DNA of 64,000 nucleotides from Aliivibrio sp. (lineage in GTDB: Bacteria > Pseudomonadota > Gammaproteobacteria > Enterobacterales > Vibrionaceae). Under the pieces are notes generated by a model. That model was given only the letters and a program-made list of their open reading frames with translations, searched no databases and was not told the origin of the DNA. The position numbers and the translations under genes are program-made. This document shows, piece after piece, positions 40,775 to 49,477 of this stretch. The DNA lies in the NCBI GenBank assembly GCA_016764915.1, contig JAESQY010000069.1, positions 46,065 to 110,064 on the forward strand, read 5' to 3'. How positions within the stretch are numbered: the stretch's first letter is position 1; each line of letters starts with the position of its first letter.

Positions 40775-40807
40775 TTAAAAGGCTCTAGCATAACTTGAGC
40801 CTTTTAA
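40775..40807. terminator. Bidirectional stem-loop terminator between MATE and AraC genes
   Basis: An 11-bp perfect stem (TTAAAAGGCTC at 40775-40785, GAGCCTTTTAA at 40797-40807) with an 11-nt loop lies between two convergent genes. T-runs occur on both sides, so it can end transcripts from both directions. It overlaps the stop codon of the AraC gene. Confidence 0.8.
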
Positions 40808-41781
40808 TGACCCTGTAAATAATTCGCTTGTGCGGATTTCCTTCGATAATATCTAGGACTGCACAGGTATTGTTCTTTGAATTTTTTTGAAAAATGACCT
40901 ACATGTTTAAATCCAACCAAATTAGCAACTTCTTGTACTGACAACTCGCCATCTGCCAATAAGTCACCCGCTCTAATCATACGCTTGTTTGATAAAAACC
41001 CGTACACGGTTTCGCCAAAAACTAATTTGAAGTTCTTTTTCAATTTATTGTCGTTTATCCCTATTTGACGCGACAATTCCAATAATGAAGGTGGAGATTC
41101 CATCTGCTCTTCTATAATTCTGGCCGCATGTTGAATGCAATCCATATCACGGTGAGTCATTCCACAGCATATGGTCACTTCATGTTTCATGTTGTGATAA
41201 AGCAACGCTAATAATTCAAGAACTTTACCTTGTAGATACAAATTATTCGCCGCTTTACTTAATTTTGAACGGAAGATTTCTTCTACCGCTTTAACTATGT
41301 CCGATGTCACTTGAACTTGTTCGAACTGATTAACACTGAAATCAAGATCCTGATTATCGCAAATCAAGTTCTTCATCATCTCTTTCGGTACACAAAAATT
41401 AATGAATTTAGTTCTCTTATCTTGATAACGAAACTCTAATTCTCCCTCATGGCAAACAAAAAACAGCGCTTTTTCTTTGTTAAGTATTAACGCTGCATTT
41501 TGTCCTGGTATCTGTATATTTACCTCTCCCTCTAACACCAAACACGCACCAAAATAGTCGAGTGCTTTCTCTTTAAATCGTGTTGGGGTCTTGAACGTAA
41601 CATCACTAAAAGTAATGGTCATATCTGGAGCCAGCTCCAAAATGTAACCGCTTCCAAGACACATGCTTTCATCTAGCTCTACTTTTGTAGTCGCATATTC
41701 AGCAAGCCTATGTTCATCAATATTTTCAAGAACATCACACATTTTGAAGAAAGATTGAGCACAACGATCTACATATCTCAT
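40804..41781 (-). CDS. AraC-family transcriptional regulator, PchR/YbtA type
   Basis: 325 aa. The C-terminal ~100 residues hold two helix-turn-helix units (PSLLELSRQIGINDNKLKKNFKLVFGETV and LSVQEVANLVGFKHVGHFSKKFKEQY), ending in the typical SPRYYRR. The N-terminal part matches the PchR/YbtA layout of siderophore-sensing activators. In that group the protein binds the ferri-siderophore and activates receptor and biosynthesis genes while repressing itself. AGGGAT precedes the ATG, and a near-perfect Fur box lies 53 bp upstream. Probable role: inducer of the NRPS operon and receptor when the product brings iron back. Target sites were not identified. Confidence 0.9.
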   Translation of the reverse strand: MRYVDRCAQSFFKMCDVLENIDEHRLAEYATTKVELDESMCLGSGYILELAPDMTITFSDVTFKTPTRFKEKALDYFGACLVLEGEVNIQIPGQNAALILNKEKALFFVCHEGELEFRYQDKRTKFINFCVPKEMMKNLICDNQDLDFSVNQFEQVQVTSDIVKAVEEIFRSKLSKAANNLYLQGKVLELLALLYHNMKHEVTICCGMTHRDMDCIQHAARIIEEQMESPPSLLELSRQIGINDNKLKKNFKLVFGETVYGFLSNKRMIRAGDLLADGELSVQEVANLVGFKHVGHFSKKFKEQYLCSPRYYRRKSAQANYLQGH

Positions 41782-41833
41782 ATTATCCCTATTAGCTTTT
41801 AATACTGACTAAAATTTATTCCAACAAAATACA

Positions 41834-41852
41834 TGAAATGATAATCATTATC
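41834..41852 (-). promoter_or_regulatory. Fur-box candidate before the AraC-family gene
   Basis: TGAAATGATAATCATTATC matches the 19-bp Fur consensus at 16 of 19 positions, the best match in the window. It lies in the 141-bp gap between the ABC transporter stop and the regulator start. Confidence 0.85.
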
Positions 41853-41922
41853 AACAAAAGAAGGGGTAAGTGGAAACACCTTCCGTCACTTAAACTAAGT
41901 TTATCTAAACAAAATCAGATAG

Positions 41923-43653
41923 CTACAACCTCCATTGACGTGATGACAGCTGGTCATTCCACAAAGTTTTGTATATTGTTGAGTTTAAAAGCAACTCTTC
42001 ATGTTTTCCTATCGCTTCTAATTTTCCTTTATCTAGTACTAATATTTGATCTGCTTGAGCTACGGTAAATAAGTTGTGAGCAATAACAATGACCGTTTTA
42101 TTTTTTACCAAATGAGTAATTGCTTGCTGTATATGTGCTTCATTTTCAGGATCAAGAGCGGCTGTCGCTTCATCTAATAATATGATCGGCGCGTCTTTAA
42201 TTAACGCTCGAGCTATTGAAATTCGCTGTTTTTCTCCCCCAGACAAGCGTACTCCCCCTTCGCCGACCGAGCTATTCATTCCATCTGGTAACTGCTGAAT
42301 AAACTCCCAGCACTGCGCCATACGACAGGCTTCCTCAACCTTTTTTAAAGTAACAGAGCGTCCCATTGTTAGGTTGTTATAAATCGTCTCATCAAACAAA
42401 TACACATCCTGAAAGACCATGCTAATCTGAGTCGCTATTTCTTCTTGACTCATACTTTTTACATCTCTTCCTTCAATCATGACTTGGCCTGATCCAGCAT
42501 CCCAAAAACGGGCGATCAAGTTCATAACAGTAGACTTCCCAGAACCTGAAGCACCAACTAAAGCCGTGACTGAATGAGTAGGAAAAGCCACATTGAGATG
42601 ATCGACTACTTGGGTGCTTTGATATTGAAATGAAACGTCTTTAAATTCTATGGCATTAGGGCTAGGCTCTCTTGTTTGGTGAGCCTGAGTTTCTAACTCT
42701 TCTAACTCTTCTAACTCTAGAACATTTTGGATGCGATCCATTGATAAGAGGAAAAACTTAAATTGGGCTAATAAAATAGCCAACTGCGTGAGCGGACGGT
42801 AAAACTGTGTCGACACTAACAAAAATAATAGGAACACAGATATAGACAGTGTATTTACGGATACAAAATAAACGCCAGACATGAGCATAGCGGCGAACCC
42901 TGCCTCCGTGAATACAATAAAAGCAGCAGGAGCAAGACTTGCCCCAATTTCGTATTTCAAATGAGCATCTCTTGCTTCTGCTACTTTTTTTTCTAGCTGT
43001 AAGGTTTGACCCTCTGCTCGTCCAAATGCTCGCAAAACACGAATACCCATCACGTATTCAAAAATAGCACTCGTCAGATCATCCCCCGCTTTATATAGAC
43101 GATACTTGCTCTTTTTAGTGAGTATAGATAGTCGATTAAATAAAAAAATCGCAATGGGCAAGCCTACAACCATACTTAATGCTAAACGCCAATCAAAAAA
43201 AGCCAAACCACTTATTAGTAAAACGGAAAGACACACAATTCCTAGCGCGTAGCTGATCACATGTGAAAGTGTATGCTCTGTAAACTCGACATCTTTAAGA
43301 AGTGTGTTGTTTAACGTACCCAGATCCATAGAAAGTAATTTTCCCATTGGAATTCGAGTCAACTTTCTGGTCATATCTATACGCATTTTGTAACCCGCTT
43401 CGCTACTAAATTCACTGTGGTAAATAAAAATGAACCTGATCACGACAATTCTAAACAAGACACAGACTATTAACGTTGCTGCTAGGATGAATAAATTATC
43501 ATGTGAGGGTTGCTTTTTCAGCATTTCAACTAACATTAAATAGACCATCAGATAAGGTGTAAGTGCCACGATCGCATCAAGCACCACTATCATCACATTC
43601 TTCCAGATCACCGCTGTTGAACAGCCTGTAAAACGTTTAATTTGATTAAACAC
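41923..43653 (-). CDS. ABC transporter half-molecule, YbtQ-like (TMD-NBD)
   Basis: 576 aa. A six-helix membrane domain (about 20-300) is followed by an ATPase domain with Walker A VGASGSGKST, signature LSGGEKQR, Walker B IILLDEA and the H-loop histidine in VIVIAHN. It overlaps the next ABC gene by 8 bp and together they should form a heterodimer, as YbtP/YbtQ do in yersiniabactin uptake. YbtPQ import iron complexes although their fold is of exporter type, so direction here is not decided by sequence. The linker between the two domains is encoded by a 9-bp tandem repeat. Start GTG, with AGAGGTGA close before it. Confidence 0.88.
   Translation of the reverse strand: MFNQIKRFTGCSTAVIWKNVMIVVLDAIVALTPYLMVYLMLVEMLKKQPSHDNLFILAATLIVCVLFRIVVIRFIFIYHSEFSSEAGYKMRIDMTRKLTRIPMGKLLSMDLGTLNNTLLKDVEFTEHTLSHVISYALGIVCLSVLLISGLAFFDWRLALSMVVGLPIAIFLFNRLSILTKKSKYRLYKAGDDLTSAIFEYVMGIRVLRAFGRAEGQTLQLEKKVAEARDAHLKYEIGASLAPAAFIVFTEAGFAAMLMSGVYFVSVNTLSISVFLLFLLVSTQFYRPLTQLAILLAQFKFFLLSMDRIQNVLELEELEELETQAHQTREPSPNAIEFKDVSFQYQSTQVVDHLNVAFPTHSVTALVGASGSGKSTVMNLIARFWDAGSGQVMIEGRDVKSMSQEEIATQISMVFQDVYLFDETIYNNLTMGRSVTLKKVEEACRMAQCWEFIQQLPDGMNSSVGEGGVRLSGGEKQRISIARALIKDAPIILLDEATAALDPENEAHIQQAITHLVKNKTVIVIAHNLFTVAQADQILVLDKGKLEAIGKHEELLLNSTIYKTLWNDQLSSRQWRL
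42691..42717 (-). repeat. Three perfect tandem copies of a 9-bp unit inside an ABC transporter gene
   Basis: TTCTAACTC occurs three times without interruption. Because the unit is 9 bp it stays in frame and encodes a Leu-Glu-Glu repeat (LELEELEELE) in the linker between the membrane and ATPase domains. Copy number could vary by slippage without breaking the gene. Confidence 0.85.
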
Positions 43654-45421
43654 AATTCACCTCTGCCTGTCTATTTTGATTCGTTATCTTCCATTTTGTT
43701 GTCGAATGACTTGCGTCCCACATCGATGCATAAACCCCATTTAAAGCCCTTAACTCTTCATGCTTACCTTGTTCCACTAATTGACCATTTTTTAACACCA
43801 AAATCTGGTCTACTGCTTGAATCGTTGAAAGTCGATGTGCAACAATTAATACTATTTTGCCTTTAACTAATCGACTTAATGCTTCTTGAATGTATCTCTG
43901 ATTGGTGGCATCTGCGTGGGAAGTCGGTTCGTCAAGAATAATAATTGGCGAATCTTTTAATATGGCACGTGCTATAGCGATACGTTGCTTCTCTCCTCCA
44001 CTCAACAGCGTACCTTTTCCTATTACCGTTTGATATCCATCAGGTAAAGCTTGAATAAAGTTATCAGCACAAGCTGCTTTCGCGGCATCAATGACTTGTT
44101 GTTCTGAATAATCACTCCCCATAGTAATGTTCTCGACAATGGTTTGATTAAAGAGAAAAGAGTCTTGAAAAACAAATGATATAGACGCCATCAATTGATA
44201 TTCCGGAATATCAGCTACGGAGATTCCTCCAATTTTTATCTGGCCTGAATCCGCAGACCAAAACCCAGCGACCAACATAGCGAGAGTCGACTTTCCTGCT
44301 CCTGATGGCCCAACGATGGCATTAACACTGTTAGGGGTTAGCGTAAAACTCACATTATCTACTGCCTTTTGTGTTTTATCTCCATAACAGAAAGAGACAT
44401 GTTTAAACTCTATTGAGTAATATTCAAAATTCACTTTCTTGGTTCCCTGCTCACCGTTGGGCAAAGACATAATCCCCATAACCCTTGCTACACCTTCAAA
44501 AATCTGACCAAGATAGGTACTCAATAGTGTTAAGTTAAACAACGGCTCAAGCATGCCTACCCCTAACAATATGCACAGTAAAAAGCTAGGCGCAGATAGA
44601 CTGCCTAATGACCATAAATACAAGCCGACAGGCACTAATATGGCCAAGCCGCTGTTAAGGATCACTTTAAAAATAGCAAATGGCCACCCTGACTGCCTCG
44701 TCCACTCTGCAAGATAGTTTTTATGTTGCTTTATATCACTATTTAACCGGTTAAAAGAACGTTCACTTGAACTAAACAGGCGTATGACTGGCATTGCTCT
44801 GGCAAACTCGGTAACCGAGCTATTCAATGTTTCAATCGATTGGTGATATTGCAGTGCTTTATCTTTGTAATCACGAAATAAAACAACCTGAAAAAGTGCC
44901 GCAAGTGGTACCGGTATTAAGGCGACAAGTGCCATTCGGTAATCAACCACTGCTAATAAACTAAAGGTGGCTAAGGGGGTAACAAAAGATGAGATCAAAT
45001 CAGGTAACTGGTGTGCTATAAAAACCTCAATACGATCGATGTCTTCTGTTAGGTTTTTTTTAATTCCCCCAGAACTCTTGTTATTAAAGTAGCCTAATGT
45101 GGTTTTAGATAATTGCTTTAAGGCTGCCATTCTTATGTAATACTGGATATGGAAAGCACTGTGATGCGAAAAGTAAACCGACATCACTAAACATCCATAC
45201 CGGCTAATCATTAACCCTAGTGCAAGCATAGCCAAAGGCCATATTTCCTCAAACGCAACGCGCGAGATTAGCTGTTCTGCAATTAAATAAACCACATAAT
45301 ATGGGCCTAACGCCAATATAGCGGCCATTGAAGAGAGGATAACCGCAAGCAATAGTATCCAGCGGTATGAACGACATTGACTGAGTAACCAAATAAAAGG
45401 GTGTGTCATTTTTGTAGACAT
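43646..45421 (-). CDS. ABC transporter half-molecule, YbtP-like (TMD-NBD)
   Basis: About 591 aa. Membrane domain about 20-300, ATPase domain with VGPSGAGKST, LSGGEKQRIAIARA, IIILDEPTSHAD and VAHRLST. It pairs with the following gene, which it overlaps by 8 bp. An ATG at 45436 immediately follows the T-run of a stem-loop and has no Shine-Dalgarno sequence. The in-frame ATG at 45421, after GGAA, is chosen; ATG at 45409 is also possible. The gene lies just downstream of the TonB receptor, the order expected for uptake of an iron complex across the outer and then inner membrane. Import is favoured by the resemblance to YbtP; export cannot be excluded. Confidence 0.87.
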   Translation of the reverse strand: MSTKMTHPFIWLLSQCRSYRWILLLAVILSSMAAILALGPYYVVYLIAEQLISRVAFEEIWPLAMLALGLMISRYGCLVMSVYFSHHSAFHIQYYIRMAALKQLSKTTLGYFNNKSSGGIKKNLTEDIDRIEVFIAHQLPDLISSFVTPLATFSLLAVVDYRMALVALIPVPLAALFQVVLFRDYKDKALQYHQSIETLNSSVTEFARAMPVIRLFSSSERSFNRLNSDIKQHKNYLAEWTRQSGWPFAIFKVILNSGLAILVPVGLYLWSLGSLSAPSFLLCILLGVGMLEPLFNLTLLSTYLGQIFEGVARVMGIMSLPNGEQGTKKVNFEYYSIEFKHVSFCYGDKTQKAVDNVSFTLTPNSVNAIVGPSGAGKSTLAMLVAGFWSADSGQIKIGGISVADIPEYQLMASISFVFQDSFLFNQTIVENITMGSDYSEQQVIDAAKAACADNFIQALPDGYQTVIGKGTLLSGGEKQRIAIARAILKDSPIIILDEPTSHADATNQRYIQEALSRLVKGKIVLIVAHRLSTIQAVDQILVLKNGQLVEQGKHEELRALNGVYASMWDASHSTTKWKITNQNRQAEVNCV

Positions 45422-45436
45422 GATGTATTCCGACAT

Positions 45437-45465
45437 AAAAATGAGGCAGCATAAATATGCTGCCT
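45437..45465 (-). terminator. Stem-loop with T-run between receptor and ABC genes
   Basis: A perfect 9-bp stem (AGGCAGCAT at 45444-45452, ATGCTGCCT at 45457-45465) with a 4-nt loop is followed on the minus strand by CATTTTT. It begins 8 bases after the receptor stop codon. It is either a partial terminator that lowers ABC expression relative to the receptor, or an RNA 3'-end stabiliser. Confidence 0.8.
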
Positions 45466-45473
45466 AGAAGTGA

Positions 45474-47564
45474 TTAGAAGTTAGCGGTTAAGTCGATACC
45501 TATTCGGAGAGGCTCACCATAAGTACTGTAATTCGACCCTCCCCAATTCACAGAATAGGTTTGGTATCGCTCATCAGTTAGGTTGGCGCCCCATAATCGA
45601 ATCGCATAATCATCACGATAAGCAAACTCTAAGTTGGCGTTTAACAAATAGTACGGTGACTGATGCTTCTCTCCACGACCATCTTGAGCAATGTCGCCAA
45701 AGTAGCCAAGGCTCATGCTTGGAGTGAATCTCCAGTCGTCATTAATCTCACCATAATAGCTTGTTTCAAGATGCAGGTTATGCTCTGGCGCAAAAGGAAC
45801 TCTTTCTCCTTCAGCCATGCTCGCACCTGTATATCCATCGACTTTAGTGATTTTTGCATCATTAAATCCAAACCGGAATGCGGCATCCCACGCATCAGTA
45901 AGCATTGCTGAAATTGATCCTTCAATGCCTTGCGAACGCACTTCTTTAATTGGTGCTATGCGTGTATTATTGCTAACATCTGCATAGGCAAATTGTAGGT
46001 TATTGACTACTGCATCAAACAGATTCACATTCACCATGATAGTGCGGTCAAGCCAATAACTCTTGTAGCCAATTTCAGTTACTTTACTGGTTTCTGGCTC
46101 ATACGTTTTACCATGCCCTAGTCGTTCACCAGCCAAGGTTGTTTCTTCTGCCATCCATGTGCCACCACCACTCAGTAAGCCTTCACCATAACTTGCATAG
46201 ACCGTCTGATTCTTTCCAAAATCTTTGCTCAATGCAATCTTAGGTAAGAAATCTGAATAATCTGTATCGTATGAGCCTTGCGTCTGAGCCGGAGCTAAAA
46301 ATGCATTATAAAATGAAGAATCAATCTCATAATTTTCTTTGGTGTAGCGAGCACCTAGGTTTAATAACCAAGTCGACGCAAATCTCCAGTTTGCATCCAA
46401 ATACGCGGTATAAGTATCACGGTTAAACTCTCCAGCATTTTTTGCCAGATCCATACTTCCCGTTTTCATGGCTACTTTATTATTATTATCTTCGGTTATT
46501 TTGTAGTACGCGAGACCAAATATCCAATCCACGGGTGTTTCATTAGGAGTGGATACTAATCGCAATTCCTGAAAGTAGTCTTCCTCTCGAATCCAATTAT
46601 CAACTAAGGCTGATGAGATATCAGGGGTCACTTTTAAATCAGCATCAAACCGACCGTAAGTCTCAATTCCTCGATAACCAGTAACAGAGCTTAACGTCCA
46701 AGTATCATTTGTTTTCCAATTAACACTAAGTGCTGCACCTCTTGAACTTTGATCAAATAGCCCTTCAACATCAAATGCCGTTTTTAAGTCATCCCCGCGA
46801 TCATGGCTTCCACTTTCAGGAACATACGGATAGGCGCCTCCTTCTATTTTGCTATAGTCCAAATATAGGGTCGCTTCCCAGTTTTGATTGGGAGTCCAAT
46901 ACAAACTTAGCGTAAAATCATTCTTTTCTTTACCATCAACGGATTTGTTTAGATAAGTATTTTCAACAAAACCATCGCGTTCTAAATGATTAACTGAAAT
47001 CTTAGCTAATAATTTGTCTTCAATAATTGGAGTGCTTGCAATGATTTGTGCCGTTTGCTCATTATAGTTAGCAACACCTACTGTTACCGACGCTTCGGGT
47101 TCATTACTTATCTTTTTAGTCGTGATAACGATGATCCCATCACGTGCATTACTTCCGTAGATATTGCCTTGAGGCCCTCGAAGAAACTCGATAGATTCGA
47201 CTGAAAGTAAGGACAGATTTAATCCATATAAACTCGTCTGTGGCACGCCATCTATATAAATAGGTACATTCGCTTGCTCTAGGTTTCTTGGTAACCCGCG
47301 TACTTGTATATAATTGTAATCACCAGCAATATCTGGCAATGCAATATTTGGAATCGATTTTATCGCATCAGCAACCGTTTTATAGCGCTGAATCTTAATA
47401 TCTTCCGAAGATAATGAATCCATACTTTGCGGGATATCCTTAATATCACGCTCAACTCGTGCAGCATGCACTATCATTGTTTCGTCTACCTCTTGAGCAG
47501 AAACAGGAGCAACGCTCCCCATCATCCCTACTGCTACAAATCCTACTATAACGCTCTTTTTCAT
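45474..47564 (-). CDS. TonB-dependent outer-membrane receptor, FyuA-like
   Basis: 696 aa. Seen: signal peptide (MKKSVIVGFVAVGMMGSVAPVSAQ), a TonB box just after it (DETMIVHAA), a plug domain (IPNIALPDIAGDYNYIQVRGLPRN, YIDGVPQ, IEFLRGPQGNIYGSNARDGIIVI) and a 22-strand-type barrel ending in the aromatic residue of DLTANF. Layout and length are close to the yersiniabactin/pesticin receptor FyuA (673 aa). It would take up the ferric form of the neighbouring product using TonB energy supplied from elsewhere, since no tonB/exbBD genes are here. GGAA precedes the ATG and a Fur box lies about 50 bp upstream. Ligand specificity is inferred from position only. Confidence 0.92.
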   Translation of the reverse strand: MKKSVIVGFVAVGMMGSVAPVSAQEVDETMIVHAARVERDIKDIPQSMDSLSSEDIKIQRYKTVADAIKSIPNIALPDIAGDYNYIQVRGLPRNLEQANVPIYIDGVPQTSLYGLNLSLLSVESIEFLRGPQGNIYGSNARDGIIVITTKKISNEPEASVTVGVANYNEQTAQIIASTPIIEDKLLAKISVNHLERDGFVENTYLNKSVDGKEKNDFTLSLYWTPNQNWEATLYLDYSKIEGGAYPYVPESGSHDRGDDLKTAFDVEGLFDQSSRGAALSVNWKTNDTWTLSSVTGYRGIETYGRFDADLKVTPDISSALVDNWIREEDYFQELRLVSTPNETPVDWIFGLAYYKITEDNNNKVAMKTGSMDLAKNAGEFNRDTYTAYLDANWRFASTWLLNLGARYTKENYEIDSSFYNAFLAPAQTQGSYDTDYSDFLPKIALSKDFGKNQTVYASYGEGLLSGGGTWMAEETTLAGERLGHGKTYEPETSKVTEIGYKSYWLDRTIMVNVNLFDAVVNNLQFAYADVSNNTRIAPIKEVRSQGIEGSISAMLTDAWDAAFRFGFNDAKITKVDGYTGASMAEGERVPFAPEHNLHLETSYYGEINDDWRFTPSMSLGYFGDIAQDGRGEKHQSPYYLLNANLEFAYRDDYAIRLWGANLTDERYQTYSVNWGGSNYSTYGEPLRIGIDLTANF

Positions 47565-47790
47565 AAGATTAATTCCATAGTTACTTCATTTATGTTTACT
47601 TAAACAATATTAAATGAATATTATTCTCATCTAAATAGATGAAATATCAATTATGGGAGTCAAAATGGCGCATACAGAATTAACTAACTTTTTGCTTTGT
47701 TTCTTAATTCAAGTTCAGATAGAAACGGTGCGATATCAGAGGTTTTGTTTTTAAGATCATTCATCACCATCAGGTTATTCACACTTTTGT
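47565..47790. other. Intergenic region: receptor promoter and a gene remnant
   Basis: The first half holds the Fur-box match and must carry the receptor promoter. At 47684-47821 on the minus strand is an open stretch of 45 codons ending in TAG (LLRLAHKSVNNLMVMNDL in its middle). It has no proper start and looks like the 3' end of a lost gene, which I do not recognise. It overlaps the beginning of the integrase remnant, so the junction between the cluster and mobile DNA lies near 47.7-47.8 kb. Confidence 0.5.
47613..47631 (-). promoter_or_regulatory. Fur-box candidate before the TonB receptor gene
   Basis: On the minus strand GATGAGAATAATATTCATT matches AATGANAATNATTNTCATT at all but two fixed positions. 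It lies about 50 bp upstream of the receptor ATG. Confidence 0.75.
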
Positions 47791-48351
47791 GTGCCAGGCG
47801 TAATAGCGAAGTGGTTAGCTCTTAGTGTGGGTGAAATGTTTCCGGAAAGTGAAGAGTCGAAAGTTGCAAATGCAACATCGATTGAGAATTTTAGATTACG
47901 ATCAGGAAAATTAGAGGAATCATGTGCATTTGTGGTAGATAAAAGCATTGCTGATGAGTTGGAAACAGACGAACTGATTCTAGTTAAAGAAGATTCTCAT
48001 AAATACTTCATTGATAAAGCTTCAACACATTCCACCACAGGTAAGTATTTGGTTCCGGGTGAGATCGCGAACGTTTTCCACAAACCAATATCAGGTAAGC
48101 TGTTTGAAGAGTGCTACACCCCGTTCTGTTACATCTTAAAGAACAAATTGGGCCTCGATTTACCTGCCGGACAAGCATCGCATGTTTTGCGCCACTCTTT
48201 TGCTAGCCACTTTATGATGAACGGTGGCAACATTTTAGTGCTGCGTGACATTCTTGGTCATGCCGATATTCAAATGACGATGCGTTATGCTCATTTTTCT
48301 CCTGATCACCTCTCTGATGCAATGACCAAAAACCCGCTTGTTTGTTTGTAG
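47791..48351 (+). pseudogene. Tyrosine recombinase (phage integrase) remnant, C-terminal part only
   Basis: The last ~75 residues are a clear P2/K139-type phage integrase C-terminus: HVLRHSFASHFMMNGG (His and Arg of the active site), ILGHADIQMTMRYAHF (second histidine and nucleophilic Tyr) and DHLSDAMTKNPL. The first catalytic Arg and the whole N-terminal DNA-binding half are missing. About 100 residues before ISGKLFEE do not look like an integrase and seem to come from another gene, so the reading frame is a chimera. The GTG start at 47791 has no clear ribosome-binding site. It is unlikely to be an active recombinase. It marks a former phage or island attachment site at the end of the metallophore cluster. 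Confidence 0.8.
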
Positions 48352-48448
48352 TATTCATTTATTGTGCATGTTTAGTCACTTCTCTGCTTGTAACCAAAAT
48401 AAAAGTTCAAGCTGTGTAGTCATTTTGTAGTCATTCGCTGTTTTTTGG

Positions 48449-48478
48449 ACAAAAAAAGGACCGCTAAAAGCGGCCCTT
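48449..48478 (-). terminator. Rho-independent terminator on the minus strand
   Basis: Minus strand: AAGGGCCGCT, loop TTT, AGCGGTCCTT with one mismatched pair, then TTTTTT. The 5-bp GC core is 48461-48465 paired with 48469-48473, extended outward. It would end transcripts coming from the unknown minus-strand gene at 48817-49428. Confidence 0.75.
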
Positions 48479-48496
48479 AACTGTTCGTTATTGTTG

Positions 48497-48598
48497 AAAC
48501 AACCATAAGTTGATATGCGGGAGTTACTTAAAATCAATAGGATACCTAAAAACAACCATATGTTGATTTTGGCCAAAACAACCATAAGTTGATATTTT
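48497..48598. repeat. Three copies of an 18-bp repeat with a CAAC-N5-GTTG core
   Basis: The core CAACCATAAGTTGAT (second copy CAACCATATGTTGAT) begins at 48500, 48553 and 48579. Each copy is partly palindromic and is flanked by A-runs. The spacings are 53 and 26 bp, close to 5 and 2.5 helical turns. This suggests binding sites for a dimeric protein such as an excisionase, repressor or integrase arm domain. Confidence 0.75.
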
Positions 48599-48816
48599 CG
48601 TGAACATGAGAAATATGAGACACTTTGGTTGTAAGAAAGTTACTTACATAATCTAATCGTAAGTCTATTAGAACTATTTATATGTGGTACTTACCCGTTC
48701 ATACCACATTTCAACTCACTTCTGGACAGAAGCGTTTCAGCGACTTTGCTAAATTAGCAACTGACGAATAACTACAAGTATGGAAAGAATAGCGATATTT
48801 GACAGTTAAGTTGTGT

Positions 48817-49428
48817 TTACTCATAACGATACTCTGGGATTTGTAAGTATCCTTGATCATTGACTCGTTCCAACACCCAACGCAAATGCCGAACAGACTG
48901 CACCCTATCACTTATGTGCATAGCAAGTACAAACTCCAGAGTCTTCATATCATATGACTGAATTAGGTTAAGAAAATTCTTCTCTCTGATATGCTCACCG
49001 TGAAATGCTTGAGCATTAAAGTAAATCCTAATCATTTCAAGAGCTGGTATGTCACACCAACCATCAAACATACCCTTTTCCTTCCACCCCACCTTTAATT
49101 CCCTGAGCGTACTCCTAAATCCTTTATCATCACTTAACTTACCAATTAAACCATGAAAACGTAAAAAACTAGTCGGCTCATCGTTGCCTACAAAGAAACG
49201 GAAATCAACAAACAACCCCTTCAAACGATGTCGGCAAACATTAATCCCTGCACCTGATATCTTTCCACCCTCGAATGAAAAAGTGCGCAAACCATCGACA
49301 TCAAGCCCTTTGTTCTTAATATCTTCAAAATTATTAATGAGTTCATTTGCCCTATATTGAAATAGATCAATTAAGTCTTTCATTTCATCTGTCAAAGAGA
49401 CAGATATATCGACATTTCTATACTTCAT
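48817..49428 (-). CDS. Hypothetical protein, unrecognised
   Basis: 203 aa, soluble, mixed charge, no signal peptide or membrane segment. The N-terminal ~60 residues (about 10-45) are predicted helical (LTDEMKDLIDLFQYRANELINNF) and the remainder is mixed. I see no motif I can name. A GGTGA sequence 5 bases before the ATG supports translation. It lies 49 bp downstream of a frameshifted gene on the same strand and is followed, 340 bp later, by a terminator, so it may be the last gene of an old operon on a mobile element. The codon pattern looks like real coding sequence. Function unknown. Confidence 0.6.
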   Translation of the reverse strand: MKYRNVDISVSLTDEMKDLIDLFQYRANELINNFEDIKNKGLDVDGLRTFSFEGGKISGAGINVCRHRLKGLFVDFRFFVGNDEPTSFLRFHGLIGKLSDDKGFRSTLRELKVGWKEKGMFDGWCDIPALEMIRIYFNAQAFHGEHIREKNFLNLIQSYDMKTLEFVLAMHISDRVQSVRHLRWVLERVNDQGYLQIPEYRYE

Positions 49429-49477
49429 TATTTCACCATCTAAGAGTTAAAGTACACGTGCTACTATACTGAACTGA

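Larger units (their letters stand above)
48352..48816. other. Non-coding region after the integrase remnant
   Basis: These 465 bases contain a strong minus-strand terminator (48449-48478), three copies of a short partly palindromic repeat (48497-48598) and an 8-bp inverted repeat (ATGTGGTA at 48682-48689, TACCACAT at 48702-48709). No convincing gene is seen. The arrangement resembles the integrase-side end of a prophage, where arm-type or excisionase sites lie beside int. Confidence 0.6.

Noticed and set aside
48497..48598. CRISPR array
   Set aside because: Only three copies, unequal spacing of 53 and 26 bp, and no cas genes; protein-binding sites are more likely.
48682..48709. 8-bp inverted repeat as a terminator or operator
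   Set aside because: No T-run follows and no gene starts nearby, so no function can be supported.
48376..48911. Two short minus-strand frames (69 and 66 codons)
   Set aside because: One runs through the terminator and repeats; the other overlaps a better gene in another frame. Neither has a ribosome-binding site.
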